From HGM04593 sp045589695 (lineage in GTDB: Bacteria; Bacteroidota; Bacteroidia; Bacteroidales; Bacteroidaceae): a stretch of 64,000 nucleotides of DNA. The notes beneath the pieces were generated by a model that was not told the DNA's origin, made no database searches, and saw only the letters and a list, made by a program, of their open reading frames with translations. Each line of letters begins with the position of its first letter. Position 1 is the first letter of the stretch. Shown here piece after piece: positions 17,999 through 26,910 of this stretch. The DNA lies in the NCBI GenBank assembly GCA_045589695.1, contig JAZNPP010000045.1, forward strand, positions 3,349 through 67,348, written 5' to 3'. Position numbers and translations under genes: made by a program.

Positions 17999-18352
17999 AT
18001 GGGGTTAAGAGATAATTTCAAGGCTCTTCACGACGATGCGCGCGTCTATGCGTCAAGGAGCATCGACTGTTACAAACTGACATTGGTCAAGCGCCTGTCC
18101 CGACTTTTCGGAGAGGTCGCCTGCGGGTTTGTAATGTTCATGCTCCTTTTCTGCGCATTCATCTTCGGGCTTGTGGCAATGGTGGCTCTGTTCGCTCCGC
18201 TGACAGGCTTGCCGGCTGCTCTCTTGTCGGCATTGGCGTTGCTTGCCGCAGCTGCAGCCGCTGTATACTGTTTTAAAGTCAGGCTTTTTGTCGATGCCGC
18301 CGTGAAACGTCTCTGTCAAATACTTTATGAGAAGGATACCGACGATGAATGA
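17999..18352 (+). CDS. Holin-superfamily-III-like (DUF1469/YqjE) membrane protein
   Basis: Protein of 117 residues with a hydrophilic N-terminus, two strong membrane helices (about 40-62 and 66-87) and a charged C-terminus. This is the layout of the phage-holin-family/DUF1469 proteins that accompany YtxH- or YqjD-like proteins in chromosomal stress operons. Nothing suggests that it lyses cells. It overlaps the next gene by 8 bases. Confidence 0.75.
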   Translation: MGLRDNFKALHDDARVYASRSIDCYKLTLVKRLSRLFGEVACGFVMFMLLFCAFIFGLVAMVALFAPLTGLPAALLSALALLAAAAAAVYCFKVRLFVDAAVKRLCQILYEKDTDDE

Positions 18353-18551
18353 CTTTAGTAACATATCCTCGTACAAAGAGTTGTGCGAGACGATAAAAAA
18401 CAATAAAAAGGCTGTAGAGTGTGCCGAAAAGGCCTTCCTCTCGCATGGAACGGCTCTGCTTGAGTCGCTGTCGCCAATAGAATTGAGCCGCAGGTTCAAA
18501 CGGTGGTTTGCTCCTCTGTCGGCATTATACAGTCTCTTTACAAGGCTATAA
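18345..18551 (+). CDS. Small hypothetical protein, third gene of the YtxH operon
   Basis: Protein of 68 residues beginning MNDFSNISSYKELCETIKNNK, with no membrane helix. Its start overlaps the end of the preceding gene, which points to translational coupling. Helical and basic in the C-terminal part (RRFKRWFAPLSALYSLF). The position matches YqjK-like partners but the sequence is too short to prove it. Confidence 0.6.
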   Translation: MNDFSNISSYKELCETIKNNKKAVECAEKAFLSHGTALLESLSPIELSRRFKRWFAPLSALYSLFTRL

Positions 18552-18639
18552 GGCATCATGTACCGGCTCAAAAGGGAAATGTGGCAGTCTGTCGCCGTAA
18601 AAAAATATAAAATCTGCACACCCTTTCATTTCTTTGTTG

Positions 18640-18648
18640 TATCTTCGC
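18640..18648 (+). promoter_or_regulatory. -7 promoter element of trpS
   Basis: TATCTTCGC, 27 bases upstream of the trpS ATG, is a common variant of the Bacteroidetes -7 element. No good -33 match is seen. Confidence 0.5.
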
Positions 18649-18674
18649 AAAAATTAAGAACAGCATAAAACAGT

Positions 18675-19766
18675 ATGAGCAAAATAATTCTTACAGGCGA
18701 CCGCCCTACGGGCCGTCTTCATTTAGGACACTATGTAGGCTCTTTGCGCCGTCGTGTCGAGCTTCAGAACTCGGGCCTTTACGATAAGATTTTCATAATG
18801 ATTGCCGACGCTCAGGCGCTGACGGACAATGCCGATAACCCCGAAAAGGTGCGTCAGAATATCATCGAGGTCGCTCTCGACTATCTGTCGGTAGGCCTTG
18901 ACCCGTCAAAGTGTACTATCTTCATCCAGTCTCAGGTCGCTGAACTGTGCGAATTGTCATTCTATTATATGAACCTTGTAACCGTGTCACGTCTGCAGCG
19001 TAATCCGACGGTAAAGACAGAAATTCAGATGCGCAATTTCGAGACGAGCATTCCGGTAGGTTTCTTCACATACCCCATCAGCCAGGCTTCGGACATTACG
19101 GCTTTCCGTGCTACGACTGTTCCTGCCGGCGAAGACCAGCAGCCGATGATAGAGCAGGCACGTGAGATAGCGCGCCGCTTCAACGGCATATATGGCGAAA
19201 CGCTCGTGGAGCCTGAAATACTGCTTCCCGACAACGCTGCCTGCCTGCGTCTTCCGGGTACCGACGGTAAGGCGAAGATGAGCAAGTCGCTCGGCAACTG
19301 CATATATCTCTCAGACACGGCAGAGGAATTGAAACAGCATGTAATGGGCATGTATACCGACCCTGAACACCTGCGTGTCCAGGACCCCGGCAAGGTTGAG
19401 GGAAATACCGTGTTTACATATCTCGACGCATTCTGCCGTCCCGAGCATTTCGAGAGATACCTTCCCGAATATCCGAACCTCGACGAACTCAAGGCTCATT
19501 ATCGTCGCGGAGGGTTGGGCGACGTCAAGGTAAAGCGTTTCCTTATAGCTGTTCTCGAAGAGGAACTTGCTCCTATCCGTGCCCGCCGCAAAGAGTGGGA
19601 GGCTAAAATCCCCGAGGTGTACGCCATGTTGAAGAGAGGGTGCGAAGAGGCGCGTTCCGTTGCAGCCGATACGCTTAACGACGTACGCCGTGCAATGAAA
19701 ATCAACTACTTCGAAGATGAAGAACTTATAGCTGAACAGGCACGCAAATTCGCCGAGCGGCTATAA
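18675..19766 (+). CDS. trpS: Tryptophanyl-tRNA synthetase
   Basis: Class I aminoacyl-tRNA synthetase charging tRNA-Trp. TGDRPTGRLHLGHYVGSL near the N-terminus carries the HIGH-equivalent, and GKAKMSKSLGN at about 200-208 is the KMSKS loop. Length is 363 residues, slightly longer than the usual 330-340; the R-R-V-E-L insertion near residue 27 matches a longer Bacteroidetes/Firmicutes branch. It is followed by a terminator facing the convergent surface-protein gene. Confidence 0.95.
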   Translation: MSKIILTGDRPTGRLHLGHYVGSLRRRVELQNSGLYDKIFIMIADAQALTDNADNPEKVRQNIIEVALDYLSVGLDPSKCTIFIQSQVAELCELSFYYMNLVTVSRLQRNPTVKTEIQMRNFETSIPVGFFTYPISQASDITAFRATTVPAGEDQQPMIEQAREIARRFNGIYGETLVEPEILLPDNAACLRLPGTDGKAKMSKSLGNCIYLSDTAEELKQHVMGMYTDPEHLRVQDPGKVEGNTVFTYLDAFCRPEHFERYLPEYPNLDELKAHYRRGGLGDVKVKRFLIAVLEEELAPIRARRKEWEAKIPEVYAMLKRGCEEARSVAADTLNDVRRAMKINYFEDEELIAEQARKFAERL

Positions 19767-19911
19767 TTTAATATATACAAGAAAAGGATATGGCTCAAGA
19801 GTAAAACTCTGTATCACGCTTGCCTTGAGAATCCTCATTTACGTTCAGTGAACTCAGACTCTAAGCGTTTCGCAGGCCTTGAATTTATCTTTTCATTCAT
19901 TCCCGACAAAC

Positions 19912-19954
19912 AAGAGGACAACCCGAAAGTAAAAGCGGGCTGTCCTCTTTTTTG
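19912..19954 (+). terminator. Terminator between trpS and the BspA-like gene
   Basis: The stem AAGAGGACA...TGTCCTCTT is extended inward by CCCG/CGGG, with a 10-base loop and a T-run at 19948-19953. It lies between convergent genes and can serve trpS, and by symmetry the opposite gene. Confidence 0.8.
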
Positions 19955-19963
19955 TATGACTGG

Positions 19964-22900
19964 TTATCGTATTATTACAGTTTTTCCGTTCTTGATGTAT
20001 ATTCCTTTTGAGGGGCTGTTTACTGCACGGCCGGAAAGGTCATAATATATATCGTTCCCGTCATCGGTACTTTCGGTCTTAATCTCTTCAATGTCTGTGA
20101 AGTTCATCTCTACAATATAAAAGCCTTTCCACGGCGTCGCTCTCTCGTATGCGAATTTACGCCCTTCGGGTACGAACAGCATCACATTGACGTACGCGTC
20201 GTTACTGAACACGTTGGAGCTTGCCGTAATGGCTTTCTTTGAGCTTACCTTTATCTCCATGAGGTTGTTGCACTCGCTGAACGCATAGTCGCCTATCTTT
20301 TTTATCGTATTGCTGATGTAAAGGTTTTCCAAGTTATCGCAGCCGTAGAATGCGTACTCTCCGATATTCTTTATTCCGTCTGCTACTGTAACGTCGGTCA
20401 ATGGAAGACAATTGCAGAATGTGAAGCCTTTTATCGTTTCTACATCTCCGGGAATAAAGAGTTCCGTAACCAACTCGCTATTTATATACAGCTCTTTGGC
20501 TTGTGACAGCGGGTTTGCATTCTCATTGGTGAATTCTATTCCGCACCATGAAGCAATGTCTGTTATATGCACCTCGCATAGTGCCGAGCAACCTTCAAAA
20601 GCGTCCTTCCCGAAACTCTTTATGCTGCCAGGAACAGCAATGCTTTCTATCGTTATGCAATTCTTGAATGACTCCTCTCCGATTTTGAACTCTTCGCCTT
20701 TATAATCTTCAGGTATCCCGACATGCTTTTCTTTACCTACATATTTGACGAGGGTATGAACGCTGTCAATTGTCGAGAATACGAAATCGTTAATCAACGC
20801 TCCGTTAGGAGCAGGAACGTTTATTACCTTTTCGGCATGTAAGGCAATGCCGCCATACTCGTCAGAGCCTTTTACAAATTCAAGATGCGAGAAGTTGGTT
20901 ACACTCCTGAGGTTGATGCAATTGTAGAATGCGTTCTCGTCGATATTTGTCATGCTGTAGGGTATCTCAATGGCTTCGAGCCCCTTGCAGTTTTTGAATG
21001 CGTTGCCGCCTATGCCAATTACATTGCGGGGAACAAAACTGCGCTTGCATCCAATAAGAAGTAAGTTCGTCGCGCTCTCTATCACAGCATTGCAGTTTTC
21101 TCTACTGTCGTACAGCTTATTCCCTTTTCCTACTGATATGCCCGATATTTCAAGGCTGTCGTCAAATATGTCCGCACCTAACATGTATTCTTTGCCGTTG
21201 CAGCTTGCGGGCAAGGTTATCTCCGTACTTTCTCCGACATACTTGACAAGGGTATGAACGCCGTCGGTGGCCGAGAATACGAAATCGTCTATCAATGCTC
21301 CGTTAGGAGCAGGAACGTTTATTACCTTTTCGGCATGCAGTGCTATGCCGCCATACTCGTTAGAGCCTGCTTCAAAATCCAATGGCGAGAAATTTATTAC
21401 CTTCTTAATGTTGCCGCACCCGTTAAAAGCGTTTTTCTCGATTCCGGAGATATTGTATGTTATTGTAATGCTTTCCAATGCCTCATGTTCTTGAAATGCA
21501 TATTCGCCAATTGAATATGAGCCTTGCTTGTAGCTTTCGGGCAATTTGACATCTTTTGCGTCTCCGACATATTTTACCAGTTTATGCTTGCTCTCCTCGG
21601 TAGAGAAAACGAAATCTTCTATAATCTCTCCGTTGGGTGCCGGAACATTTATTACTCTGTCGGCATGTAAAGCAATGCCGCCATGCTCCGCAGTGCCTGC
21701 GCTGAATGTCAGTTCGGAGAAGTTGTTTATCGTTTTAAGATTCTCGCATTTGCCGAAGGAATTTTCGCCAATATACGTTACACTGTTGGCAATATCAATG
21801 CATGTAAGAGAATAGTTCCCGTAGAAAGCATTGTTCGCTATAGACACAGTACCTTCTTTAACATGCAGCTTGAAGTTCTGCGGCATGGAGCCTTTGTATT
21901 TATACAACACATTGTCGATATATACAATTCCGTCGGGCTGGCTTTTATACCAATTGCTGTCGTCAAAGGCTTCTTTGCCAATATTGTATCGTTCGTTGTT
22001 GTAGCTGCCGGGCAATGTGAACTCTACTGCGTTCCCGATGTATTTTACCATGGTATGGACACCTCTTGCCGTTGAGAATACATAATCGCCGATAATTGCT
22101 CCATTCGGAGCATTGACCACGTCGTCGGCATAATATGCGACAAAGCCGTTGTCAGCCATTCCTTTGGTGAATGTCAATGTCGAAAGGTTGTATATTGTCT
22201 TCAGAGCCTTACAATTATAAAAAGCGTTCTTGCCGATACTCTTTACATTATTAGGGATTATTATTTCTCTGAGCTGTACGCAATTGTAGAATGCGGCGTC
22301 CTCAATTGTCTCAATGCTTGCGGGCAAGGTTATGTACGCAAGTTTGTGGCACCCTTCGAACGCTCCGTTGCCTATTTCCTTGACGCTGTTAGGCACAATT
22401 ATTTCCGAAAGGGCTGTACACATGCCGAATGCCGAGTGCCCGATAGCCGTAACGCTTTCGGGTATTATAACTTTCGATACTCTTGTATTTGCATGGAACG
22501 CCGATGCGCCAATCATGTAACTCTCACCGTTATAGTCTTGCGGCAATGTTATTTCCGCAGCGTCTCCCTTGTATGCCGCTAACGTATGAATTCCGTCAGA
22601 TGTCGTGAATATAAAATCGCCTACAGCTGTGCCGTTAGCCGCATTTACCACCTTGTCGGCGTAATACGCTATGTAACCATGTGATGTGGACATTCTCGCA
22701 AACGTGAGCTGTGAGAAATTATATACTTTTTTAAGCGAATTGCACCCTTCGAACGCCTTCTCTCCTATCTCCGTGATGCTTGCAGGAACGGTAATGCCGC
22801 TAATGGCCGAGCATCCGTGAAAAGCATAACTTTTAATCTCTTTTACGGTGTTGGGGATAATAACTTCTTTCAGTCCGTCGCAGTCGGCAAAAGCGTTTTC

Positions 22901-23131
22901 ACCGATGGCTGTGACGCTGTACGTGATATCATTGTATGTGACAAGTGGGGGTATGTTTACTATGTCGGCATATTTTGTTTCGCCGCATGTTACCTCTGCT
23001 GTCATGTTTACGTCGTTCGTAACGTTAAAGTAAATGCCGTCTGCATTGAATAGGTTTTCTTGCGCATGGGTTTTTGCCGTGGTCATAAGGCACGCAAAAA
23101 CAATTATTAATGTCGAGTATATACGCTTCAT
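19964..23131 (-). CDS. BspA-like secreted leucine-rich-repeat protein with five extra modules
   Basis: Secreted surface protein of 1055 residues. A signal peptide (about 1-23, ending THAQ) is followed by many LRR_5/BspA-type units of about 23 residues (pattern IGENAFxxCxxLKxVxIPNSV). Five copies of a different module of about 80 residues are interleaved, starting near residues 134, 309, 464, 574 and 740 (core G-IALHAEKVINVPAPNG...DFVFS...HTLVKYVG). The protein ends with a YYDLSGRAV...GIYIKNGKTVIIR tail. BspA-like proteins bind host or bacterial surfaces; this one lacks a known catalytic domain. Nearly identical DNA stretches between modules indicate recent internal duplication. It flanks the left end of the prophage. 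Confidence 0.88.
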   Translation of the reverse strand: MKRIYSTLIIVFACLMTTAKTHAQENLFNADGIYFNVTNDVNMTAEVTCGETKYADIVNIPPLVTYNDITYSVTAIGENAFADCDGLKEVIIPNTVKEIKSYAFHGCSAISGITVPASITEIGEKAFEGCNSLKKVYNFSQLTFARMSTSHGYIAYYADKVVNAANGTAVGDFIFTTSDGIHTLAAYKGDAAEITLPQDYNGESYMIGASAFHANTRVSKVIIPESVTAIGHSAFGMCTALSEIIVPNSVKEIGNGAFEGCHKLAYITLPASIETIEDAAFYNCVQLREIIIPNNVKSIGKNAFYNCKALKTIYNLSTLTFTKGMADNGFVAYYADDVVNAPNGAIIGDYVFSTARGVHTMVKYIGNAVEFTLPGSYNNERYNIGKEAFDDSNWYKSQPDGIVYIDNVLYKYKGSMPQNFKLHVKEGTVSIANNAFYGNYSLTCIDIANSVTYIGENSFGKCENLKTINNFSELTFSAGTAEHGGIALHADRVINVPAPNGEIIEDFVFSTEESKHKLVKYVGDAKDVKLPESYKQGSYSIGEYAFQEHEALESITITYNISGIEKNAFNGCGNIKKVINFSPLDFEAGSNEYGGIALHAEKVINVPAPNGALIDDFVFSATDGVHTLVKYVGESTEITLPASCNGKEYMLGADIFDDSLEISGISVGKGNKLYDSRENCNAVIESATNLLLIGCKRSFVPRNVIGIGGNAFKNCKGLEAIEIPYSMTNIDENAFYNCINLRSVTNFSHLEFVKGSDEYGGIALHAEKVINVPAPNGALINDFVFSTIDSVHTLVKYVGKEKHVGIPEDYKGEEFKIGEESFKNCITIESIAVPGSIKSFGKDAFEGCSALCEVHITDIASWCGIEFTNENANPLSQAKELYINSELVTELFIPGDVETIKGFTFCNCLPLTDVTVADGIKNIGEYAFYGCDNLENLYISNTIKKIGDYAFSECNNLMEIKVSSKKAITASSNVFSNDAYVNVMLFVPEGRKFAYERATPWKGFYIVEMNFTDIEEIKTESTDDGNDIYYDLSGRAVNSPSKGIYIKNGKTVIIR

Positions 23132-23224
23132 GCTTATATGTTTTATGCTTAGAGTGCGAAGTTAGTGATTTTTAATAAGGTTTTCTGCATTATAAGCCAA
23201 TTTATCGTCATAGGAAAGCGAATA

Positions 23225-25219
23225 TCAGATGCTCGCTTCACTTATAATCTTCGTCTTTCGCTTGTTGCCGCTGTTGCCACTGTTCATGCGTACGGGAAGC
23301 GGGTAGTTGTAACACACCCACACGAGTATGGCTGTCGCCATTACTCTGTCGTCGTGGTTGCCCTCGATAGCTCCCATCTCTTTGCCGTTCTCCTTGTATT
23401 CGTACAGGTCGAGTTCATACGTTGTCTCGATGCACCGTTCTATGTAAAGCCCGTCACGGAGCGCTTTTATAAGAAAGTTAATCACCATTGGCTTTGTCGA
23501 ACTGTTCGTGTGAAAGCCCCAGCGTCTCGGGCGTCCCTGTTTTACTTCCTGCAACGACGTGCGGCAGTAGAGGTTGCTGTATTTACCCGAAATCTCGTTA
23601 AGTATGTACTCGAAGTTATCACCTTCGGTACCCTCGGTTTCGAGCGTGTTGGCCTCTATTACAAGCAGGGCGTTGTCATACGCTCGTGCAATCTCCGCGG
23701 CTTTCCATGCGAGTTTGTCATGCTCGATATGCCCGTGCCAGCACGCGACAATCTCAGGTACGCCGCCGTCGAGCATGGCAATGCGGTCGGCAACCGCAAT
23801 GTATGAATAGTCGGCTTTGTCGCCCGTGCCGCCGACATCGACAGTAACGACATAGCGGTCACGCATGTGCTGCTCGGTATCGGGCATCAGCCATACATGC
23901 AGAACATTTTCTTCGCTATTTTCTCCATGCTCGCATGGCACGAACTCGCTCTTTCCGTTGCGTTCTATGATGTCGCCTGTAAACAGCGGCGGCACGCAGC
24001 TTTTTCTTGTCTCGTTCACGTACCCTATGCGGAAAACTCTGCGTCCTGTGCTTTGAAAGGCTTCGCCGGCGGTCGAAGGGAATTCCGAAAAGAGCCGCCA
24101 CTCATCGGGCATCTCACGCCGCTTGTCTCTGTACCACGAAATGGCCTCGAGGGTAGCGCCGAGCCTGAACAGTTCCTTTTCGTAATCATTCATGCTATCG
24201 ACAAAACTGCCGTAATCTTCCTCTTCGATAGGTTTGCTGTACAGGTCTATGCTGAACCAGGGTATGAACACCGGCGTAAAGTTGTTGCGGCGTTCCGTGG
24301 CATCTATCCATGTACGATGGAAGAAGTTGCCGACACCTTTAGCTGTCGATTCAATGACTTTCATGGTGTACGGGCCGCTTGCGATAGAACCGAATATTGA
24401 CTGAACGAGGTCCTCGGGCTTGCGTCCGTGAGTGGCTTTCCATAAACCGACCTCTGTCAAGTGCGCCATGCTTATGTCTTCGCTTCGCAAGGAATCGGGC
24501 TTCTGTGCCGAGCCGAGAGAATAGCGGCTGTTGCTCCAGCTTATCACTCGAGTCTTCTGTGCCCCTTGATACGGGGTGGTGGTGAGCTGTCTGCCTCCGG
24601 AGGCCCAAGCAGGATAGCGTGATATGACCTTCGAAAGCATGCCGGCGACTATTGACGACTGTTTCTCGATGTCACCGCATATGACGCTGTTCCAGTTACG
24701 TCGGTGTACCAATTGTATCCACAGCATGTATATCTGCGTTAGGGTAGAGCCACCCCATTGACGTGCCTTGCATAGTATTATATCTATCGGCTTGTCGTTT
24801 AATCTAAGTTCTTCCAACGCTTTTAGGTATATGCGTTGAGGACGGTTGAGAGTAAAGGCCGTGTCCCGTCCTTTGCCTTTGTCCGAAATAGTCGTCATGC
24901 TTCTTGCCCAGTACTCGAAGTCATGCTTTATGCGTAAAAGACAGAACTTCAGCCATAATTTTATAATGTTGCGGTTGCATGGCTCACAGCCGGCAACCTC
25001 TTGCAAGTAACGTTTGGCACCCATCGCTGCCAGCTCTTGAACAAGTTCCTCCTTTTCCATGCTGACAGGAAGGCGCATGCTCTCTATCGGAAAACCTTCG
25101 ATATTGACAAGGCTTCGCTGTATCGACGTGGAGCCTTCACCGGTTATAGGGTTATAAACGGCTGAGATAGCTCCCAACCGTTTCTTGTTTTCTGTAATTA
25201 CCTTTTCTTTTTCTGTCAT
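23225..25219 (-). CDS. Phage terminase, large subunit
   Basis: DNA-packaging motor and nuclease that cuts and threads phage DNA through the portal. Residues 151-159 (KARQWGGST) match the terminase Walker A/adenine region. SMAHLTEVGLW near residue 235 is the likely Walker B segment, with Thr where Asp is usual and Glu retained. The C-terminal RNase H-like nuclease shows VTVDVGGTGDKADYS, LVIEANTLE and HDD at 622-624, giving a full set of acidic metal ligands. Length (664) fits podovirus-type terminases. It is last of four minus-strand genes; the end of the gene is close to the left prophage boundary. Confidence 0.9.
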   Translation of the reverse strand: MTEKEKVITENKKRLGAISAVYNPITGEGSTSIQRSLVNIEGFPIESMRLPVSMEKEELVQELAAMGAKRYLQEVAGCEPCNRNIIKLWLKFCLLRIKHDFEYWARSMTTISDKGKGRDTAFTLNRPQRIYLKALEELRLNDKPIDIILCKARQWGGSTLTQIYMLWIQLVHRRNWNSVICGDIEKQSSIVAGMLSKVISRYPAWASGGRQLTTTPYQGAQKTRVISWSNSRYSLGSAQKPDSLRSEDISMAHLTEVGLWKATHGRKPEDLVQSIFGSIASGPYTMKVIESTAKGVGNFFHRTWIDATERRNNFTPVFIPWFSIDLYSKPIEEEDYGSFVDSMNDYEKELFRLGATLEAISWYRDKRREMPDEWRLFSEFPSTAGEAFQSTGRRVFRIGYVNETRKSCVPPLFTGDIIERNGKSEFVPCEHGENSEENVLHVWLMPDTEQHMRDRYVVTVDVGGTGDKADYSYIAVADRIAMLDGGVPEIVACWHGHIEHDKLAWKAAEIARAYDNALLVIEANTLETEGTEGDNFEYILNEISGKYSNLYCRTSLQEVKQGRPRRWGFHTNSSTKPMVINFLIKALRDGLYIERCIETTYELDLYEYKENGKEMGAIEGNHDDRVMATAILVWVCYNYPLPVRMNSGNSGNKRKTKIISEASI

Positions 25220-25231
25220 GGTCCCGCTATA

Positions 25232-25738
25232 TCAGATGCCTGCCAAGTCTGTAGCTCTTCTCCTCGTTTTCTTCCTGTTGTAAATCTTCGCGAAGAGCTG
25301 CTGCACGTTCTCGTAAAGACCAAGACGTAACGATATATGCGTCTGAGCCATTTCGGGGCGGCGTATCAGTAGCCAATGCATGCCTGTCTCGTTCGCTATG
25401 TACTCGGCAATGGCTTGCTGCAGTAGCGGGAGAAGGTGTGCCTGAGGCGTGTAATCCGTCTCGAACGTGAAGAGAATATTCTCATCGTCAATTTCGAAAC
25501 TTATATAAGGGAAGCGAAGAGCAACAGCTGAAACAAGTTCGTTACATCCTTTTCTGATGAGCATGTAAAGCAGTTCTTCGTCGTCCTTGCCACTTTGTAT
25601 TGTATCGGCGTCAATATCTTTCCTTTTCGCCGATTCTCCCATGTAATAGTTCTTTAAATCTATCTGCTGTCGCAGTTCGCTTCTCTTTATAAATATTGTG
25701 CTTTTCATAGTTATCTGTTTATCTTTTTTTTCTTTCAT
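25232..25738 (-). CDS. Phage protein of unknown function, paralogue of the upstream gene
   Basis: Protein of 168 residues, mostly helical, without a membrane segment. Its start overlaps the preceding gene's stop by four bases (ATGA), so the two are coupled, which supports the start. Its pattern (ELLYMLIRKGCNELVSALRF, then about 50 residues later an LLPLLQQAIAEYI...W helix and a basic end) follows that of the 154-residue upstream protein, suggesting an old duplication. The place between a probable small terminase and the large terminase suggests a head-completion or packaging role. This is inference only. Confidence 0.6.
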   Translation of the reverse strand: MKEKKDKQITMKSTIFIKRSELRQQIDLKNYYMGESAKRKDIDADTIQSGKDDEELLYMLIRKGCNELVSAVALRFPYISFEIDDENILFTFETDYTPQAHLLPLLQQAIAEYIANETGMHWLLIRRPEMAQTHISLRLGLYENVQQLFAKIYNRKKTRRRATDLAGI

Positions 25739-26199
25739 TCTTTTACAGGCCTTTTACGCAATGCGAGTGTCTCACGCATTCTCTCTTTCAACTGCCGCAG
25801 CTTGGCTGTAGGTATATTAGCCTCTTCGGGCTTTGTCGTGAGATACCACTCCTGCAGGCAACGGCAGGCAATAATACTTTCTATTATAGCCGCAAGCGTT
25901 TGCAGCCTCTCTGCGGGGTAGTTGGCCGGCAGTTCAATCTCTGCAATATAAGTGTTGCTTCCTGCGCCTTTCTTTGCGGAGCATCTCCCAAGATAGAGCG
26001 ATAGCGCTGTCGTACATTCATCAAGGGCCAGTTTTATAATTCTGTCGAAATATGAAACCTCGTCCTCTGTTATCATGATAAGCTTTGAGAACTTTTCGGG
26101 AACTCCTGTAATCTCTCTCGCTTGCGCCGCATAAGCGCTGTCTACGTAAAGTTGTTTGAGAATATTTTCTCTGCTGATGTCAAAAGTGGCAGTTGTCAT
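25735..26199 (-). CDS. Phage protein of unknown function, paralogue of the downstream gene
   Basis: Protein of 154 residues. YFDRIIKLALDECTTALSLYLG aligns in character with the corresponding region of the next gene. A hydrophobic helix LAAIIESIIACRCLQEWYL and a basic C-terminus (LALRKRPVKE) follow. It may be a structural or packaging protein of the phage. It lies 33 bases downstream of the probable small terminase gene in the same operon. No family is recognised. Confidence 0.6.
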   Translation of the reverse strand: MTTATFDISRENILKQLYVDSAYAAQAREITGVPEKFSKLIMITEDEVSYFDRIIKLALDECTTALSLYLGRCSAKKGAGSNTYIAEIELPANYPAERLQTLAAIIESIIACRCLQEWYLTTKPEEANIPTAKLRQLKERMRETLALRKRPVKE

Positions 26200-26232
26200 G
26201 TTTATGCTTAATGTTTTGTTCGTAAATATATG

Positions 26233-26655
26233 TCAGTTGAGTACTCTGCTGCGGTTGCGGAGCGTCTTGTAAACTATCCCCCGGAATGTCTCCTCCTCTA
26301 TGTAGAACGACGGTGCAGGCTCTTCTATAATTCTTTCGAGAATGATGTATTTGTAACGCTTATCCTTGTCTTCGACCCGCTGGTTGTATCTGCGGTATAT
26401 CTCCTTATACATTGCCAGCTTGTTAGTGTTGCTTATCGGCAGCTTCTTTTTCCTTGAAAGCAAAGAAACGAATCGTCTTGCATTCTCGAATGTCACGTAA
26501 AAGCGCGGAGCTTCACTTTTCATTGCCTGTTCAATAACTTCGTCCTGTGTCGCGAACGGTCTGCTTTTCTTCAGTTTCTTGTAGGAATCGTAAAAACAAT
26601 TCACGATGTCTTGTTTACGTGTTTCACGTAAAGAGTTTTTCATAGTGTTTTTCAT
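26233..26655 (-). CDS. Probable DNA-binding phage protein, candidate small terminase
   Basis: Basic, helical protein of 140 residues (RKQDIVNCFYDSYKKLKKSRPFATQDEVIEQAMKSEAPRFYVTFENARRF) with a helix-turn-helix-like N-terminal half. It is the first gene of the minus-strand operon that ends with the large terminase, the usual place for a small terminase. Its promoter carries one of the three palindromic operators 23 bases upstream. The start is either the ATG at 26655 or an in-frame ATG at 26643. Function is inferred from context and is not certain. Confidence 0.5.
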   Translation of the reverse strand: MKNTMKNSLRETRKQDIVNCFYDSYKKLKKSRPFATQDEVIEQAMKSEAPRFYVTFENARRFVSLLSRKKKLPISNTNKLAMYKEIYRRYNQRVEDKDKRYKYIILERIIEEPAPSFYIEEETFRGIVYKTLRNRSRVLN

Positions 26656-26677
26656 CTGCTTTTTGTATACAAAAATA

Positions 26678-26693
26678 TAGCCAAAATCGGCTA
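26678..26693. promoter_or_regulatory. Repressor operator O3 in the promoter of the terminase operon
   Basis: TAGCCAAAATCGGCTA: perfect 5-bp arms TAGCC/GGCTA with a 6-base centre. On the minus strand it lies exactly between a TTG (-33 like) and TATATTTTTG (-7 like), the usual position for direct promoter blockage. Confidence 0.7.
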
Positions 26694-26910
26694 AACAATT
26701 GCTGTTTTACCACAGAATTATTAACAAAGGCTCTTTTTTGTTCCAATAACGCTTGAAAGAATATTTCTGCCGCCCGTACTGCTTCTATATATAATAATGT
26801 GAGGATTTCCGTCGCTTGAGTAAATTGCAGACAATCTTTTCTAAATGTCATTTCAGCAACCTTATCGGGCTGTTTAGGTTGTTCCTTTGCTCAGGAATTA
26901 ATCAATAATT

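Noticed and set aside
17999..18352. Lysis holin of a second prophage
   Set aside because: The neighbours are YtxH and trpS without any phage gene; this is the chromosomal DUF1469-type context.
23165..23806. Plus-strand reading frame at the left prophage end as an integrase C-terminal half
   Set aside because: It is antisense to the large terminase gene and has no integrase R-H-R-Y motifs.
26624..26851. 75-residue minus-strand reading frame upstream of the small-terminase candidate
   Set aside because: It covers the operator and promoter of that gene and has no recognisable composition.
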